From: Gentiana macrophylla
Lineage: Eukaryota; Streptophyta; Magnoliopsida; Gentianales; Gentianaceae
Assembly: GCA_026214975.1 (NCBI GenBank)
Contig: JAOBSW010001125.1
Coordinates: forward strand, 62,001 to 126,000
Reading direction: 5' to 3'
DNA: 64,000 nucleotides
Shown one piece after another: positions 33,552 to 44,165 of this stretch. Below the pieces are notes generated by a model, which saw only the letters and a list, made by a program, of their open reading frames with translations, searched no databases and was not told the origin of the DNA. Made by a program: the position numbers and the translations under genes. Within the stretch, counting starts at the first letter, position 1. Every line of letters starts with the position of its first letter.

Positions 33552-34415
33552 TTATTGCGTCAGGAGGGGCTGCTCGTTTCCCGACACCTTTCCGGGTCCC
33601 GCCTGCTTACCACTTCTCAAGGTGACTTCATTCAACTCTTGGTCTCCATACTCCCACTGAGGTGTGATGGCAGTGCAAACATTGATATCTGCTTTTGGAT
33701 TTCTCTCGGTATAACTTAGAAGTTTACCGTGAGGTCTGATTGCTTGTTGTTCTGCCATCTGCCCAACCTGTCTCTCTATTGCCTTGACACTAGTAGATAG
33801 GGTCTTCACCATGTCCACTAGCTCATCAAACTTATGTTGAGGGACACATGAGGTGGTATGATTTTGATGTTGGCTTTGATTCCAACCACCTTGAGGTCTT
33901 TGGGAGTTGGGATTATGAGCTTGATTAACCACCCCAGGAGGTGGTCTTTGATAACCTGAGTTGAAAGAAGGGTTAGAATTGGATGGGCCAGGTGGTGCAT
34001 TGGGACGTTGAAATCCGGAATAATTCCGGTTCTGATTGAAGTTTCCATGGGTTTGGTTGAAATTCACTTCCTTAGTGATTTCATCTCCCGCCTGAAGTCC
34101 CATATAATTCACATCTGATGGCGCTCTTTGCTGCTGCATCTGCAAATTGGCTAGTTGCTTGCTCATCATTTCCATTTGAGCAACTAGCTCCTTAGTCTTA
34201 GAGTTGCTCGTAGCAGACTCCCCCTGATTTCCACTAACATTGGCCTTCCTTAGAGATGACCACATGTTATTCTTCACTATGGTTTCACTACCCAGCAGCG
34301 GCGTCATCACTCTCCCCAGAAAGGATCCATGAGCAAATCGAATCAAGGTAGTCCCTATTTGGTTGAGAGACACCTCTGTAGAATAACTCGAGTAGCTCAT
34401 GTCTATCGTATCCAT
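33552..34415 (-). pseudogene. Athila-1 gag C-terminal part
   Basis: The frame overlaps the capsid frame by a shift near 34290-34415. It encodes a Gln-Asn-Pro-rich linker (NQTHGNFNQNRNYSGFQRPN) and a coiled-coil-like KFDELVDMVKTLSTSVKAIER, typical of Athila gag tails. No CCHC knuckle is visible, as is usual for this part of Athila gag. Confidence 0.78.
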
Positions 34416-34812
34416 GATTGGGGCACTTCCTCATCAACAGATTCAATCTCTCCCATGCTTTCCCAACACTCTCACCATTCAGTTGTTCAAATGTGGCTAT
34501 CTCCCTTTTCATGTCCATGATTGTACCAGGGGAGACCCACTTAAGAGCAAAAGCTCTTTTAACATCATTCCAGGAATGGAGAGAATGATGGGCTAAAGAT
34601 TTAAACCAACGGTTTGCTTCTCCTTTTAGAGCAAATGGGAAGAGTTTCAACTTTACAATCTCAGAATCAACACCAGGATAGTGGCCTGCTTCGCAGATTT
34701 GAACAAAGGTGGACAAGAAGTCATGTGGATCTTCTTGAGCAGTGCCATGAAAAGAACTATTCTGGACTAGTCCTACCACTCCATTTTTGAGATCAAAGTT
34801 TACTTGCCCCAC
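34288..34812 (-). pseudogene. Athila-1 gag capsid part, N-terminus deleted
   Basis: The frame shows an Athila-type capsid: LVQNSSFHGTAQEDPHDFLS, LKLFPFALKGEANRWFKSL and AWERLNLLMRKCPNHGY. It has no ATG. It begins at the join with the LTR, where AAAGTGG is shared by the normal LTR-PBS junction and the gag side. The primer site, leader and gag start are therefore missing. Confidence 0.87.
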
Positions 34813-34815
34813 TTT

Positions 34816-36299
34816 TGTTCGGAGGATTTTGCATCACTAAACAAAAAGAAAATTTATAAACCCTAACCTATATGCAAAACTAACTCCTAACCTGCCGAAT
34901 ACCGGGTTGTTGATAGTAGAGCGAGATAAGTAAGGGGTCGATCCACAGGGAATTGGGATGTTGAATCTAATCTTATTAATTCCTTTCAATTGTTACTCAA
35001 GAACACAAATAAACGAAAGAGCAAACGTATAAACACATAGAACAGATAAAATAAATCTAAGCTAAGAATAATAAAAACGACCTAAACTAAAGATACATGG
35101 GATTAAACATTACACAAACCAAGTGATTTCAATCCTAGTTCATCTCATGATTTTAATTCAAATTGTGGTTTCACCTTTACACGAGATACAAATTCCTAAT
35201 CTCTTAGTGAATCTATTTCTCAAGCTATGAACTCCTAATTCCTTAGTGAATTCAATTACCGATCTCTCCTCTTCCGAATGTTGAGACCAATTTCCATACA
35301 AAAGCGAAGGTGTAGATTCAAAGTTAACTCTCGTATTTTAGAATCTAACAACCTAGATAATTAATCCATTAATTTGTCACGAATTAACGATTAAAGATCC
35401 TATCTTTCTATGGTGATCTAGTTTACGCAACTTCCGTATGTTGTAAACATATCAATTAGTAAACAAATCTCTCGATATGAGTTCACACGATAGCATCATA
35501 ATCATAGAACGATACAAAATAAATCAAAAATCATGAAGATAAACAAAGCTTGAATAAATCAAAAAGATGAACTCACATAGTTTGGTACAATGGATGATCT
35601 CCATGAATCACAAATAAAACAAAAGCATCCTAATCTAAACCCGGATCACCCGAGCACAAGGCTCGGGTGACCGGCCTTGAAAGCTCCCAAGATGCGGCTG
35701 CTCTCTTGGAAATTTCTGATGTGAAAATTGTGTGTATTAGGGTTGGGATCCGCTGCCTTTAAATAGAAGCTTAAGTCGGTTTCAGCATGGCGGCGCTTGG
35801 ACGCCCGTCCGTTTTGGGTGGACGCCCGTCCAGCAAGGCAAACGCTCGTCCACTTCCCGTCCAAACTCTCTGTTATGAATTCTTCAGCCTGGACGCTCGT
35901 CCACTCTATCAAACGCCCGTCCGTATCTGGACGCTAGTTCACTTCTTTGGACGCCAGTTCAGCTGGATCAATCACTTGATTTCTTTCCTTAAATCTTCTA
36001 TTCTTCCATAAATGTGATTGATTCCTTTCCAACTTCGAATTTGGCTCTCTAAAATCCTTTTTCCATCATCAATGAGTATCTACAATTAAGGGAAAACATA
36101 CCAAAGCGTGACACAATTCCAAAATCATATAAAATCATCATTTAAGCACATAATTCGTTACGTTTTGCAATTTAACTATTAAAAACACCATTTGCTCAAT
36201 ATTTCAATATAAAGCTCGATTTCTATGAGAAACAATACGAATATGGGGGAAATTGATATAAAATATATCCTTATAAAACGTACAAAATCACCCTTAACA
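34816..36299 (-). repeat. Athila-1 middle LTR (LTR2)
   Basis: 1484 bp with TGTTAAGGG at its start and CCGAACA at its end in element sense; nearly identical to 39637-41119. It serves as 3' LTR of the non-coding unit and stands in place of the 5' LTR of the coding unit. It holds a TATA-like CTATTTAAAGG (minus, 35756-35766) and, upstream of it, an array of 12-bp dyad boxes. Confidence 0.92.
35799..35960. promoter_or_regulatory. 12-bp dyad boxes upstream of TATA in LTR2
   Basis: Boxes GGACGCCCGTCC or near variants start at 35799, 35820, 35840, 35891, 35911, 35929 and 35949, mostly 18-21 bp apart (about two helical turns). They end about 30 bp upstream of the TATA-like sequence on the minus strand, in the promoter-proximal U3 region. 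The same set, partly altered, is in LTR1. Confidence 0.75.
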
Positions 36300-36313
36300 A
36301 CTCCCCCACACTT
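36300..36313 (-). promoter_or_regulatory. Athila-1 polypurine tract of non-coding unit
   Basis: On the minus strand AGTGTGGGGGAGT directly precedes the LTR start TGTTAAGGG. Confidence 0.85.
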
Positions 36314-37370
36314 ATCTTTTGCTCGTCCCGAGCAAAACAAAACATAATCAAGACTCGAGACATATAAAGATTAATGCAACCATAAAGCATATTCAATATT
36401 TTAGAGGTTCACCCAAGTGTGTGTGTGCAAAGCCATAGAAAACTTCCACTAAGTCCAAACTTGAAATTGATTCAAGCAAAACTAGCTAATACCCCCTCAT
36501 AGACTAGCAATAAATGACACTCATAAGATGCACCCTACAAACGTGACATATCCCGAAAAGAATGATCGAATATATCTAGGGCCTTTCTGAAATACTCAGA
36601 GGATAATCCTACAAACATATCGGCGGTTTCTCACTGGGGATAAGATAGACGATAACTTAGTCTTTCACTCATTTCATAACAATTCTTCAGTTGATTTAAC
36701 TACTTTCACTTTTAAACACACATCAGAATGAGCTATTGCCCTGTCATAGTAGAATAGGATATTCGAGATATACCCTACCTTACTCTAATCATAAGGCAGC
36801 TTTTTCTGACTGTCGTGAGCTTTTAGTCATCATAGTGGTATAGGACATACGTGGTATACCTTATCGCACTCAAATCATAGACCAGCTTTCGACACACACA
36901 ACTTATTCATTATAAACTCAACTTTTTCCATTTGACATTAAGTTACGTGTTACTTATCACATTCAAACCTTCAGATATTCACAGTATATCATACTTCGGA
37001 ACTAAATACAACTATCATAAATCTCAAGATATATACGTAGCACTAAGCACATGACTTATAAGAAAATCAGAAACCACTAATCAAAAAGGGGTATAACTTT
37101 ATAAATTAGCTCATCATTCACTATGGCTCGTGAAAAATATGGGGAGGTGAAACATCTAAATTTACTAAATATGCAAAATAAAGCATCAATGATATAAGAA
37201 CTCAAACAAAGATATGCATTTGTTCACTCGGGGCAAAACAAAATTTTTTAAAAATTTAGCACTTTTCATAGAAATATAACTAATTAAGCAAATGAACGTA
37301 GATACCTAACCCCTCCCCCACACTTAGATTGCAACTTGTCCTCAAGTTGTACAGAAATAAAAATGAAGAG
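36314..37370 (-). other. Conserved non-coding module of Athila-like elements
   Basis: There is no supported ORF. The stretch aligns along its length with 60914-62060 of Athila-2, including an internal duplication (CATAGTAGAATAGGA near 36747 and CATAGTGGTATAGGA near 36832) and the phrase CCTCCCCCACACTTAG with TTGTCCTCAAGTTG at its end. Conservation without coding suggests a sequence or RNA-structure role near the 3' end of the transcript. Confidence 0.65.
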
Positions 37371-37866
37371 AACTTAGCTGATTGTATTTCCAAGCTGGCA
37401 ATTCCGCAAAGACCCTCATGAAGAACCAAAATTGCTTCGGATAACCTTGGAAATGTGGAGCATCACAGATCCAAGAAAGCTTGAATAGATTAGTAGACTG
37501 TGAAGCATCACAGGAAAACTGATATCGTCGTTAAAGCGCACAATAGCTATCACAAGTGTCCTGCATACTTGATCAGTGCAAAAAGAGTCTACGGGGAAAA
37601 AGGATTAGACATGTAAAGCACATGGAAAAGAAGTCATAGAGATTTTTTCAGATTAAGCTCATATAAAGATGGAACATATACATGGAACATTACAAAATAG
37701 TAGGCTAGGTGCAACTACATGAAAATATACTACAATGCAATCTACATGATATGCAATTCTAATAAAATAAAAAGCTGACAGGCTCAGGCTGAGCAAGTTG
37801 GGTAGACAACTCTACAGTGACTACGGCCCGTGCAGAATCAGAAAAGGAAGGACATAAAATAAAAGT

Positions 37867-38373
37867 GGTAGCGTACGGCAAGCCGACAGTAACTACCCGC
37901 AAGAAAAATAAAAGAAAAATAGAAAAACAATGCAACTAGATGACATGCAACTAAATGATATGCATCTAAGTGATATGCAAAAATAAAAGAAAATAAAAGA
38001 AAGAAAACTAGCCCACTTATTTGCAACACGACATGTATATAATAAACGTCTACAAAATAATGATAGTTTACGATAAACGACAGTACTATTCATTATATGC
38101 AGTGTAGACGCGCCTTAAGACTCATCAAAGGTGATAGCATTATGGAAAACCAACAGTTAGCTATACTAAACAGATTAACTCATAAGAAGACATGGTAGCA
38201 TTACGAAAAACCGACAGTAGCTACCCATATGAGTTACAAGAATAACAAGAAAGCACATAGGTCTCAAAGCTCACAAGATTCATCACAACGATATGTAGCA
38301 TACGGAAACCGACATTAGCTACTAAATAACAATAAAACGATTATAGCGTCACGAGAACCGGCGGTAACTATAA
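37867..38373. repeat. Six related hairpin-forming repeats
   Basis: Copies at 37867-37897, 38059-38094, 38134-38164, 38194-38225, 38295-38322 and 38341-38373 share the plan TAGC-x-T-x-ACGG-A-rich-CCGACAGTA-GCTA. Outer stems are GGTAG/CTACC, ATAGT/ACTAT, ATAGC/GCTAT, GGTAGC/GCTACC, GTAGC/GCTAC and TTATAG/CTATAA. Inner stems include CGGC/GCCG, GTTTA/TAAAC, TGG/CCA and CGG/CCG. Both arms change together between copies. Confidence 0.75.
37930..37982. repeat. Short tandem repeat, about 16 bp x 3
   Basis: Three units of the form ATGCAACTARATGAT, the last read as ATGCATCTAAGTGAT, lie between the first two hairpins. Confidence 0.75.
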
Positions 38374-38451
38374 CATGCATGGATGAATCCTAACACCCTA
38401 GATGAGCGACATGGGGAACATCATAAGTCATATTAGAATCACGTCTAGCCA

Positions 38452-38715
38452 GGTGAATTACTCAACATGGATTGCAATAGATGGAAAGAAAACCATAACG
38501 GTGAAAGATCAGGACATCTACGCATATACAAAGGCCACAGAGGCTCACATTAAAACATCCATGTCAATTAATGAAGCATGTATATATAAAAATTAATCAA
38601 TTATTTAACATGGATTCGTAGATGGAAAGATGTAAACATGCAAGTTCAGAACATCTACGTAAAAATAACTAGCCACAGAAGCTCATATGAAAATATCCAC
38701 GTCAAATAAAGCATT
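38452..38715. repeat. Degenerate tandem duplication, about 140 bp
   Basis: Two copies share AACATGGATT, GATGGAAAGA, ACATCTACG, GCCACAGARGCTCA and CCACGTCAA-like segments in the same order. They start near 38452 and 38596. Confidence 0.65.
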
Positions 38716-38745
38716 AAAAATCAAGAGAAGAAAAAGTTTGAACCT

Positions 38746-38949
38746 GGACGTGCGTTCAACATACCAAACGGGCGTTCTCCTGGAAATTCTACACTGGATG
38801 GACGTTCAATGAGCCGAACGCTCGTCTGACTCAGAAAAACTGGAACAGAGTTGAGCAAAACTGGACGGACGGGCGTCTACTAGTTAGGACGCCCGTTCAC
38901 CTGCACGTTATGGACTGGACGGGCGTTCGCTTACCTTGAACGCTCGTCC
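38746..38949. repeat. 12-bp dyad boxes in pairs, Athila-1 interior
   Basis: Boxes of the form RRACGSSCGTYC start at 38746 and 38766, 38796 and 38816, 38867 and 38887, 38917 and 38938. They form four pairs with a 20- or 21-bp start-to-start distance. They match the LTR boxes and occur in both orientations. Confidence 0.75.
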
Positions 38950-39320
38950 AAACATCGAATTTGCACAGAAAATCAGGAAAAACACAGCAAACCCTAAATA
39001 GATCAACAATTCAAAACAAACCAGAACGCATACAGCAGCCACGGATAAATTTAAGCACAGAGGGCACTAGGTTACAGATTAGGTTACACTTCACGTTTCA
39101 CAAATCGAGTAAAAAACTTTTTGCACATTCTTAACCCAACGGACATCGAAACACGGCAAAAATAAAAACTCTCAACTTGTGTGACGCTACTTTTATTGAA
39201 AGAAAAGAAATCGTACAAAATAGAAAACAAGAAAACGATAAAAGGGAGAAAAACGTGTTGAAAACTTCTGAGCCCAAAATGGAAGGGAAAACAGTGGATT
39301 TTGACCTCGAAAACGGCACT

Positions 39321-39339
39321 GAACGGCCAAAGGCCGTTC
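39321..39339. repeat. Perfect hairpin GAACGGCC-AAA-GGCCGTTC
   Basis: An 8-bp perfect inverted repeat with a 3-base loop, about 280 bp inside the primer site. In retroelement leaders such hairpins can serve as dimer or packaging signals; this is inference. Confidence 0.75.
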
Positions 39340-39615
39340 ACCACGTCGTCGGCGTCGGAACGAGCTTTCCGAATTGGGGTCCTGCGTTCCAAACGGACAC
39401 TCGAGCCGAAAGTTACGGCCAAAATACTAACTAGTGCTAAAACGATCCCTTTTATCCAAAAATTTGACCGTACAAAACGTGGGGTCAGATAAATCAACCT
39501 CAGATGTCCCCGAATCAATGTACAAACTAGAAAGGATAGAAACAAAAACCTATCTATGAAAAATTCGTAACAAAATAGAGAAATTAACTCAATTAGATTC
39601 AACAAAACACCGATT

Positions 39616-39632
39616 CCCCGGCAACAGCGCCA
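39616..39632 (-). promoter_or_regulatory. Athila-1 primer binding site (tRNA-Asp)
   Basis: On the minus strand TGGCGCTGTTGCCGGGG follows the LTR after a 4-base spacer. It differs by one base from the common Athila site TGGCGCCGTTGCCGGGG. Confidence 0.88.
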
Positions 39633-39636
39633 CTTT

Positions 39637-41119
39637 TGTTCGGAGGATTTTGCTTCACTAACAAAAAGAAAATTTATAAACCCTAACCTATATGCAAAAC
39701 TAACTCCTAACCGGCCGAATACCGGGTTGTTGATAGTAGAAGCGAGATAAGTAAAGGGTCGATCCTGAGGAATTGGGATGTTGAATCTAATCTTATTAAT
39801 TCCTTTCAATTGTTACTCAAGAACACAAATAAACGAAAGAGCAAACGTATAAACACATAGAACAGATAAAATAAATCTAAGCTAAGAATAATAAAAACGA
39901 CCTAAACTAAAGATACATGGGATTAAACATTACACAAACCAAGTGATTTCAATCCTAGTTCATCTCATGATTTTAATTCAAATTGTGGTTTCACCTTTAC
40001 ACGAGATACAAATTCCTAATCTCTTAGTGAATCTATTTCTCAAGCTATGAACTCCTAATTCCTTAGTGAATTCAATTACCGATCTCTCCTCTTCCGAATG
40101 TTGAGACCAATTTCCATACAAAACGAAGGTGTAGATTCAGGTTAACTCTCGTATTTTAGAATCTAACAACCTAGATAATTAATCCATTAATTTGTCACGA
40201 ATTAACGATTAAAGATCCTATCTTTCTATGGTGATCTAGTTTACGCAACTTCCGTATGTTGTAAACATATCAATTAGTAAACAAATCTCTCGATATGAGT
40301 TCACACGATAGCATCATAATCATAGAACGATACAAAATAAATCAAAAATCATGAAGATAAACAAAGCTTGAATAAATCAAAAAGATGAACTCACATAGTT
40401 TGGTACAATGGATGATCTCCATGAATCACAAATAAAACAAAAGCATCCTAATCTAACCCCGGATCACCCGAGCACAAGGCTCGGGTGACCGGCCTTGAAA
40501 GCTCCCAAGATGCGGCTGCTCTCTTGGAAATTTCGATGTGAAAATTGTGTGTATTAGGGTTGGGATCCGCGCGCTTTAAATAGAAGCTTAAGTCGGTTTC
40601 GACGATGGCGGCGCTTGGGCGCCCGTCCGTTTTGGGTGGGCGCCCGTCCGGCAAGGCAACGCGCTCGTCCACTTCCCGTCCAAACTCTCTCATTACGAAT
40701 TCTTCACTGGGCGCTCGCGTCCACTCTATCAAACGCCCGTCCGTATCACGGACGCTAGTTCACTTCTTTGGGCGCTTGATTAATTTGGATCAATCACTTG
40801 ATTTCTTTCCTTAAATCTTCTATTCTTCCATAAATGTGATTGATTCCTTTCCAACTTCGAATTTGGCTCTCTAAAATCCTTTTCCATCATCAATGAGTAT
40901 CTACAATTAAGGAAAACATACCAAAGCGTGACACAATTCCAAAATCATATAAAATCATCATTTAAGCACATAATTCGTTACGTTTTGCAATTTAACTATT
41001 AAAAACACCATTTGCTCAATATTTCAATATAAAGCTCGATTTCTATGAGAAACAATACGAATATGGGGGAAATTGATATAAAATATATCCTTATAAAACG
41101 TACAAAATCACCCTTAACA
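39637..41119 (-). repeat. Athila-1 5' LTR (LTR1)
   Basis: 1483 bp, nearly the same as LTR2. Differences concentrate in the dyad-box block (40610-40790), where several GGACGC sequences became GGGCGC. A TATA-like sequence lies at 40573-40583 on the minus strand. The duplication CAGTT follows the LTR. Confidence 0.92.
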
Positions 41120-42338
41120 CAGTTTCGAATACAAACTGACAAAACCGCGGGTCACAAACTAAGGGTGTCTGCAACCGCCAATAGGATCTTTATTGCTGTA
41201 CGCCAATGAGTTCTTTATCTCTCTTTGGTCTTCATCTTCTTGCTCCATTCTTGTTACATAATAATCTATCTAATAAATAATTACACCCGCCGCTTGCAGA
41301 GAGAAGTGGAGCTCACGGGAATGGGATAAATGCAAAAATTAAACTAGGTCACGTTATTTATAACGGCCTAGGACAATTTTTTCAAAAAACCAACATAAAG
41401 AAAACATTCCCATCTATCCTATTGGTCGAGTCCATGATCAATCGGGGTCCATATAATCACATTATATCTACACATCTACTTCATACAATTATATCTTATG
41501 AATGGATCAAATTATAAATTTAACTACTTATGCGTCTTATTTTATCACATCAAATAATTAAATAACTTTTATTTAATTATATGACTTAATCAAAAATAAA
41601 ATTAACATTTAATTTTAAATCGATTTTAATTTTAATTTTATTAAATTTGAACTATTCAAAATAAAACTAAAATTATAAAGTCTCCAATTTGTTTCCTTTC
41701 CTTTTGGTTCCTAACCAAAAGGGATGCCTTTGGTTTCCTAAACCAAAAGGCATCTTCCAAAACCAAATTTGGTTTAGGCCTGGCCACTTTCCAAAATCAA
41801 AATTTTGGAAGTGGCCTAGGCCTAGGCCTTTTACAAATCAAATATTTGAAAAAGTTCCTAGGCCTATTCCAAATCAAATATTTGGAAATGCCAAATTATT
41901 TTGGTTTAGGCCTGGCCACTTTCCAAAATCAAAATTTTGGAAGTGGCCTAGGCCTACGCCTTTTACAAATCAAATATTTGGAAAGGGCCTAGGCCTATTC
42001 CAAATCAAAATTTGGAAAGACCAATATTTTGGTTAATATGCCACTATAGTTTCCCAATGACCCAAACTATTTGAACCATTTTGACACAACTAAACAAATG
42101 AGATATCTATGCACAATAAATATCACAAAATGAAAAGGGTCGATCTCCCCGTTGGAAGAAGACACCCGACGAGCGGCAGCCCTAAAGCCGCCGCCGTCGC
42201 CGCAGAGGGAGGGGGGGCCGCCGCCGGTCGGCCGAGACTCGAACCCTAATTTTTTTGTTTTGTTTTTAAACGTTTCGCGATTACAGATCTTTAATTTCTA
42301 CGCAATTAAATTATGCTTATTGCTTAAGCTCGAAGTCT
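41120..42338 (-). other. Copia-2 leader, PBS-proximal part
   Basis: No gene is supported. It begins with the right copy of CAGTT. A 115-residue plus-strand open frame (41689-42036) is only a translation of the inverted-repeat array below. A CCG-rich stretch lies at 42170-42230 near the primer site. Confidence 0.65.
41771..42034. repeat. Array of inverted repeats, 132-bp tandem duplication
   Basis: Two copies of a 132-bp unit begin at 41771 and 41903. Each contains a strong inverted repeat, GGCCACTTTCCAAAAT against ATTTTGGAAGTGGCC, then smaller ones (CCAAAT/ATTTGG), separated by CCTAGGCC and GGCCTAGG. The sequence could fold into a row of hairpins in either strand. Confidence 0.8.
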
Positions 42339-42351
42339 GTCTCTGATACCA
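42339..42351 (-). promoter_or_regulatory. Copia-2 primer binding site (tRNA-Met)
   Basis: On the minus strand TGGTATCAGAGAC begins one base inside the LTR. It matches the usual copia site except at its end. Confidence 0.88.
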
Positions 42352-42352
42352 C

Positions 42353-44165
42353 TGTTAGGAAATCACTAGTTTAACGCAGCATAATTTAAAATTTGATTTC
42401 CTTTTTCTAGATAGTTCTTCGTTTAATGCAATAAATACGTTAAGTAGTTTGACGGTTATTCATCAATGATCTATAAGATCGTCGCTTTGACCGTCAACGG
42501 GGAGTGCAGTGCGCAAGCCGTCCACGTGTCCGGCCTCTATCGCTAATCCACATGAACTCCTCGCCGGAATCCTCCTTGGATTGCTATTGGGAAACTCCGG
42601 TTGCTAGACCGGCCTTTTTCCTCTCTCACAAACTCATTATGGATTGCTCTCTATTTTACACAAGAACTATGAGCTCTTGCAATTGTGATGAACAAAAGAG
42701 CTTGACACCCACCTCTTATTTATAGTAGAAGGTGGCGCCCCATATGTGTGTAGGAGAAGAAAACATTTTCCCAATAAAATAAGGAAAATCAATTAGATTG
42801 ATTTATCTCTTTTATTATAATTAATTTTGCCAATATCTTATATTGAATATAATTATCTTATTACCATAAATCTATTTTTCTAAAATCAATTAATATCTTA
42901 TATTAATATTATGGTAATCTTACTAATTAAAGTGTACAATCCAAGTGTATCTTATACACTTGCATGTGGCGCCCAATAGTCAATAAATTGACTTCCGGAA
43001 TATTATTTAATTAATATAATTTGTGTATAATTAATATCCTGTATTTTATTTATTCATAATAAATAAATACCACCATATTAATTTACCACTATAACCTTTA
43101 TAGTCTAGAGATAAACTTTTCTTATTTGGTTATCAACTATAAACGTATTTTAATCCGACTCGATGTTCATATGTGTGTGACTCGATAGGCTTCCGAATAT
43201 GTTGGCCGTAGACACAAAGTGCAATTTACTAAAATGCCCTTCATGCCTACCGATCACGGGATAGTGTCTAGCAACATACTGTGACCCCCAATCATCGGAA
43301 GAGTCAAAAGCAACGACTACTACCTTTCATGTGAAGCAGTTACCGTGTATCTTACAATCCTATTGCGAAAATAATATCCATATGATCGTATCTCGAGTGT
43401 CAATACATTGACGATCGTATCTTATAATCTGGATATCATGCTCTCTCGGGATAACACATTTACTCCCACTTTACAAAGATTCTCGAGAGCTAGACATTCC
43501 TTATAAGAAGGCCATTTCGGATATTCGATCCCAATCATAGGATACACGATTCCTGGATGACCAATCATGTATACTCCGCATGCTTCAATATCATACCCAA
43601 TCACTACCGCTTGATCGCCCCGTGGCTAGGGAAAATCTCAATAGTGTCAAAGCATGACAATCTACACCGTGATGCCATGAAGACTCCGGTCAAAATGATA
43701 ATTACACAACCGCCACATAATGTGACACTTAATGTAAGAGGGTCAGTCTAACGTACGCATTCTCTAATACACGTCCATGTACAGTCCAAATATCTCTGCA
43801 CTTCGATAGACGAGATCTATCCCTACCTTGTATAAGATAGAAGACATCCAATACGTGCTAGTCTGATTATATTATCAATGTCCCATTCGACAGTACATAG
43901 GACTGGAGACATTTAAGTACCAAACTTGTTATAGTGATTAGAGATCTCATCAACCATAATCACTATCATGGTTTCTCTATCATAGTTTGATACTAGGGAC
44001 GTTACTATATATGTACAACAAATAATATGAAGATTAACAATATATAATAACATAAGTGCTTTTATTAATCATAATAAAATTATTACATGAACTAAATAGA
44101 CTGTAAATGACCCGACCCGGTCAGATCCGGTCCAACCTGATTGGGTTTAGGACACCTTTCCAACA
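42353..44165 (-). repeat. Copia-2 5' LTR
   Basis: 1813 bp, TGTTGG start and CCTAACA end in element sense. It matches 12418-14126 plus 26036-26137 with scattered substitutions. TATA box TATAAATA on the minus strand at 42717-42724. The duplication ATTCT follows. Confidence 0.92.
42717..42724 (-). promoter_or_regulatory. TATA box in Copia-2 5' LTR
   Basis: CTATAAATAAGAGG on the minus strand, conserved in the other LTR at 12785-12792. Confidence 0.6.

Larger units (their letters stand above)
37371..39615 (-). other. Non-coding interior of Athila-1 (5' part)
   Basis: About 2.2 kb without gag or pol similarity; the open frames here have no motifs. It contains hairpin-forming repeats, a short tandem repeat, a degenerate duplication, dyad boxes and a perfect hairpin, listed separately. 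With intact LTRs, PBS and PPT but no proteins, the unit would depend on proteins supplied by another element. Confidence 0.7.
30700..41119 (-). mobile_element. Athila-1: tandem Athila-like composite in Copia-2 leader
   Basis: In minus-strand order the composite has a full LTR (39637-41119), a primer site, a 3.3-kb non-coding interior, a polypurine tract, and a second full LTR (34816-36299). Gag, protease, RT and RNase H come next without primer site or leader, and then only the last 20 bp of a third LTR (30700-30719). The one matching TSD, CAGTT, flanks the whole. The middle LTR has no matching duplication, so the composite either inserted as a unit or formed by recombination between related elements. 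Confidence 0.85.
12418..44165 (-). mobile_element. Copia-2: Ty1/copia element, host to two further insertions
   Basis: A minus-strand copia with LTRs of about 1811 and 1813 bp, TSD ATTCT, primer site at 42339-42351 and a polypurine tract at 26138-26148. Its 3' LTR is interrupted by SIRE-1 and its leader by the Athila-1 composite. Without these it would be about 9.4 kb. Gag and pol (26304-30013) are on the minus strand and broken by stops. It landed in the FAR1-domain exon of the MULE-1 transposase. Confidence 0.92.

Noticed and set aside
39084..39809. 241-residue minus-strand open frame
   Set aside because: It overlaps the primer site and LTR end of Athila-1, has no motif, and its composition is that of translated non-coding AT-rich DNA.
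34816..41119. Independent insertion of a complete non-coding LTR element
   Set aside because: Its outer flanks do not match (CTTT after gag on one side, CAGTT on the other). CAGTT instead matches 30695-30699, so it is part of a larger composite.
41689..42036. 115-residue plus-strand frame with repeated peptides
   Set aside because: The peptide repeats only mirror the 132-bp tandem duplication of inverted repeats in the Copia-2 leader, antisense to the element.
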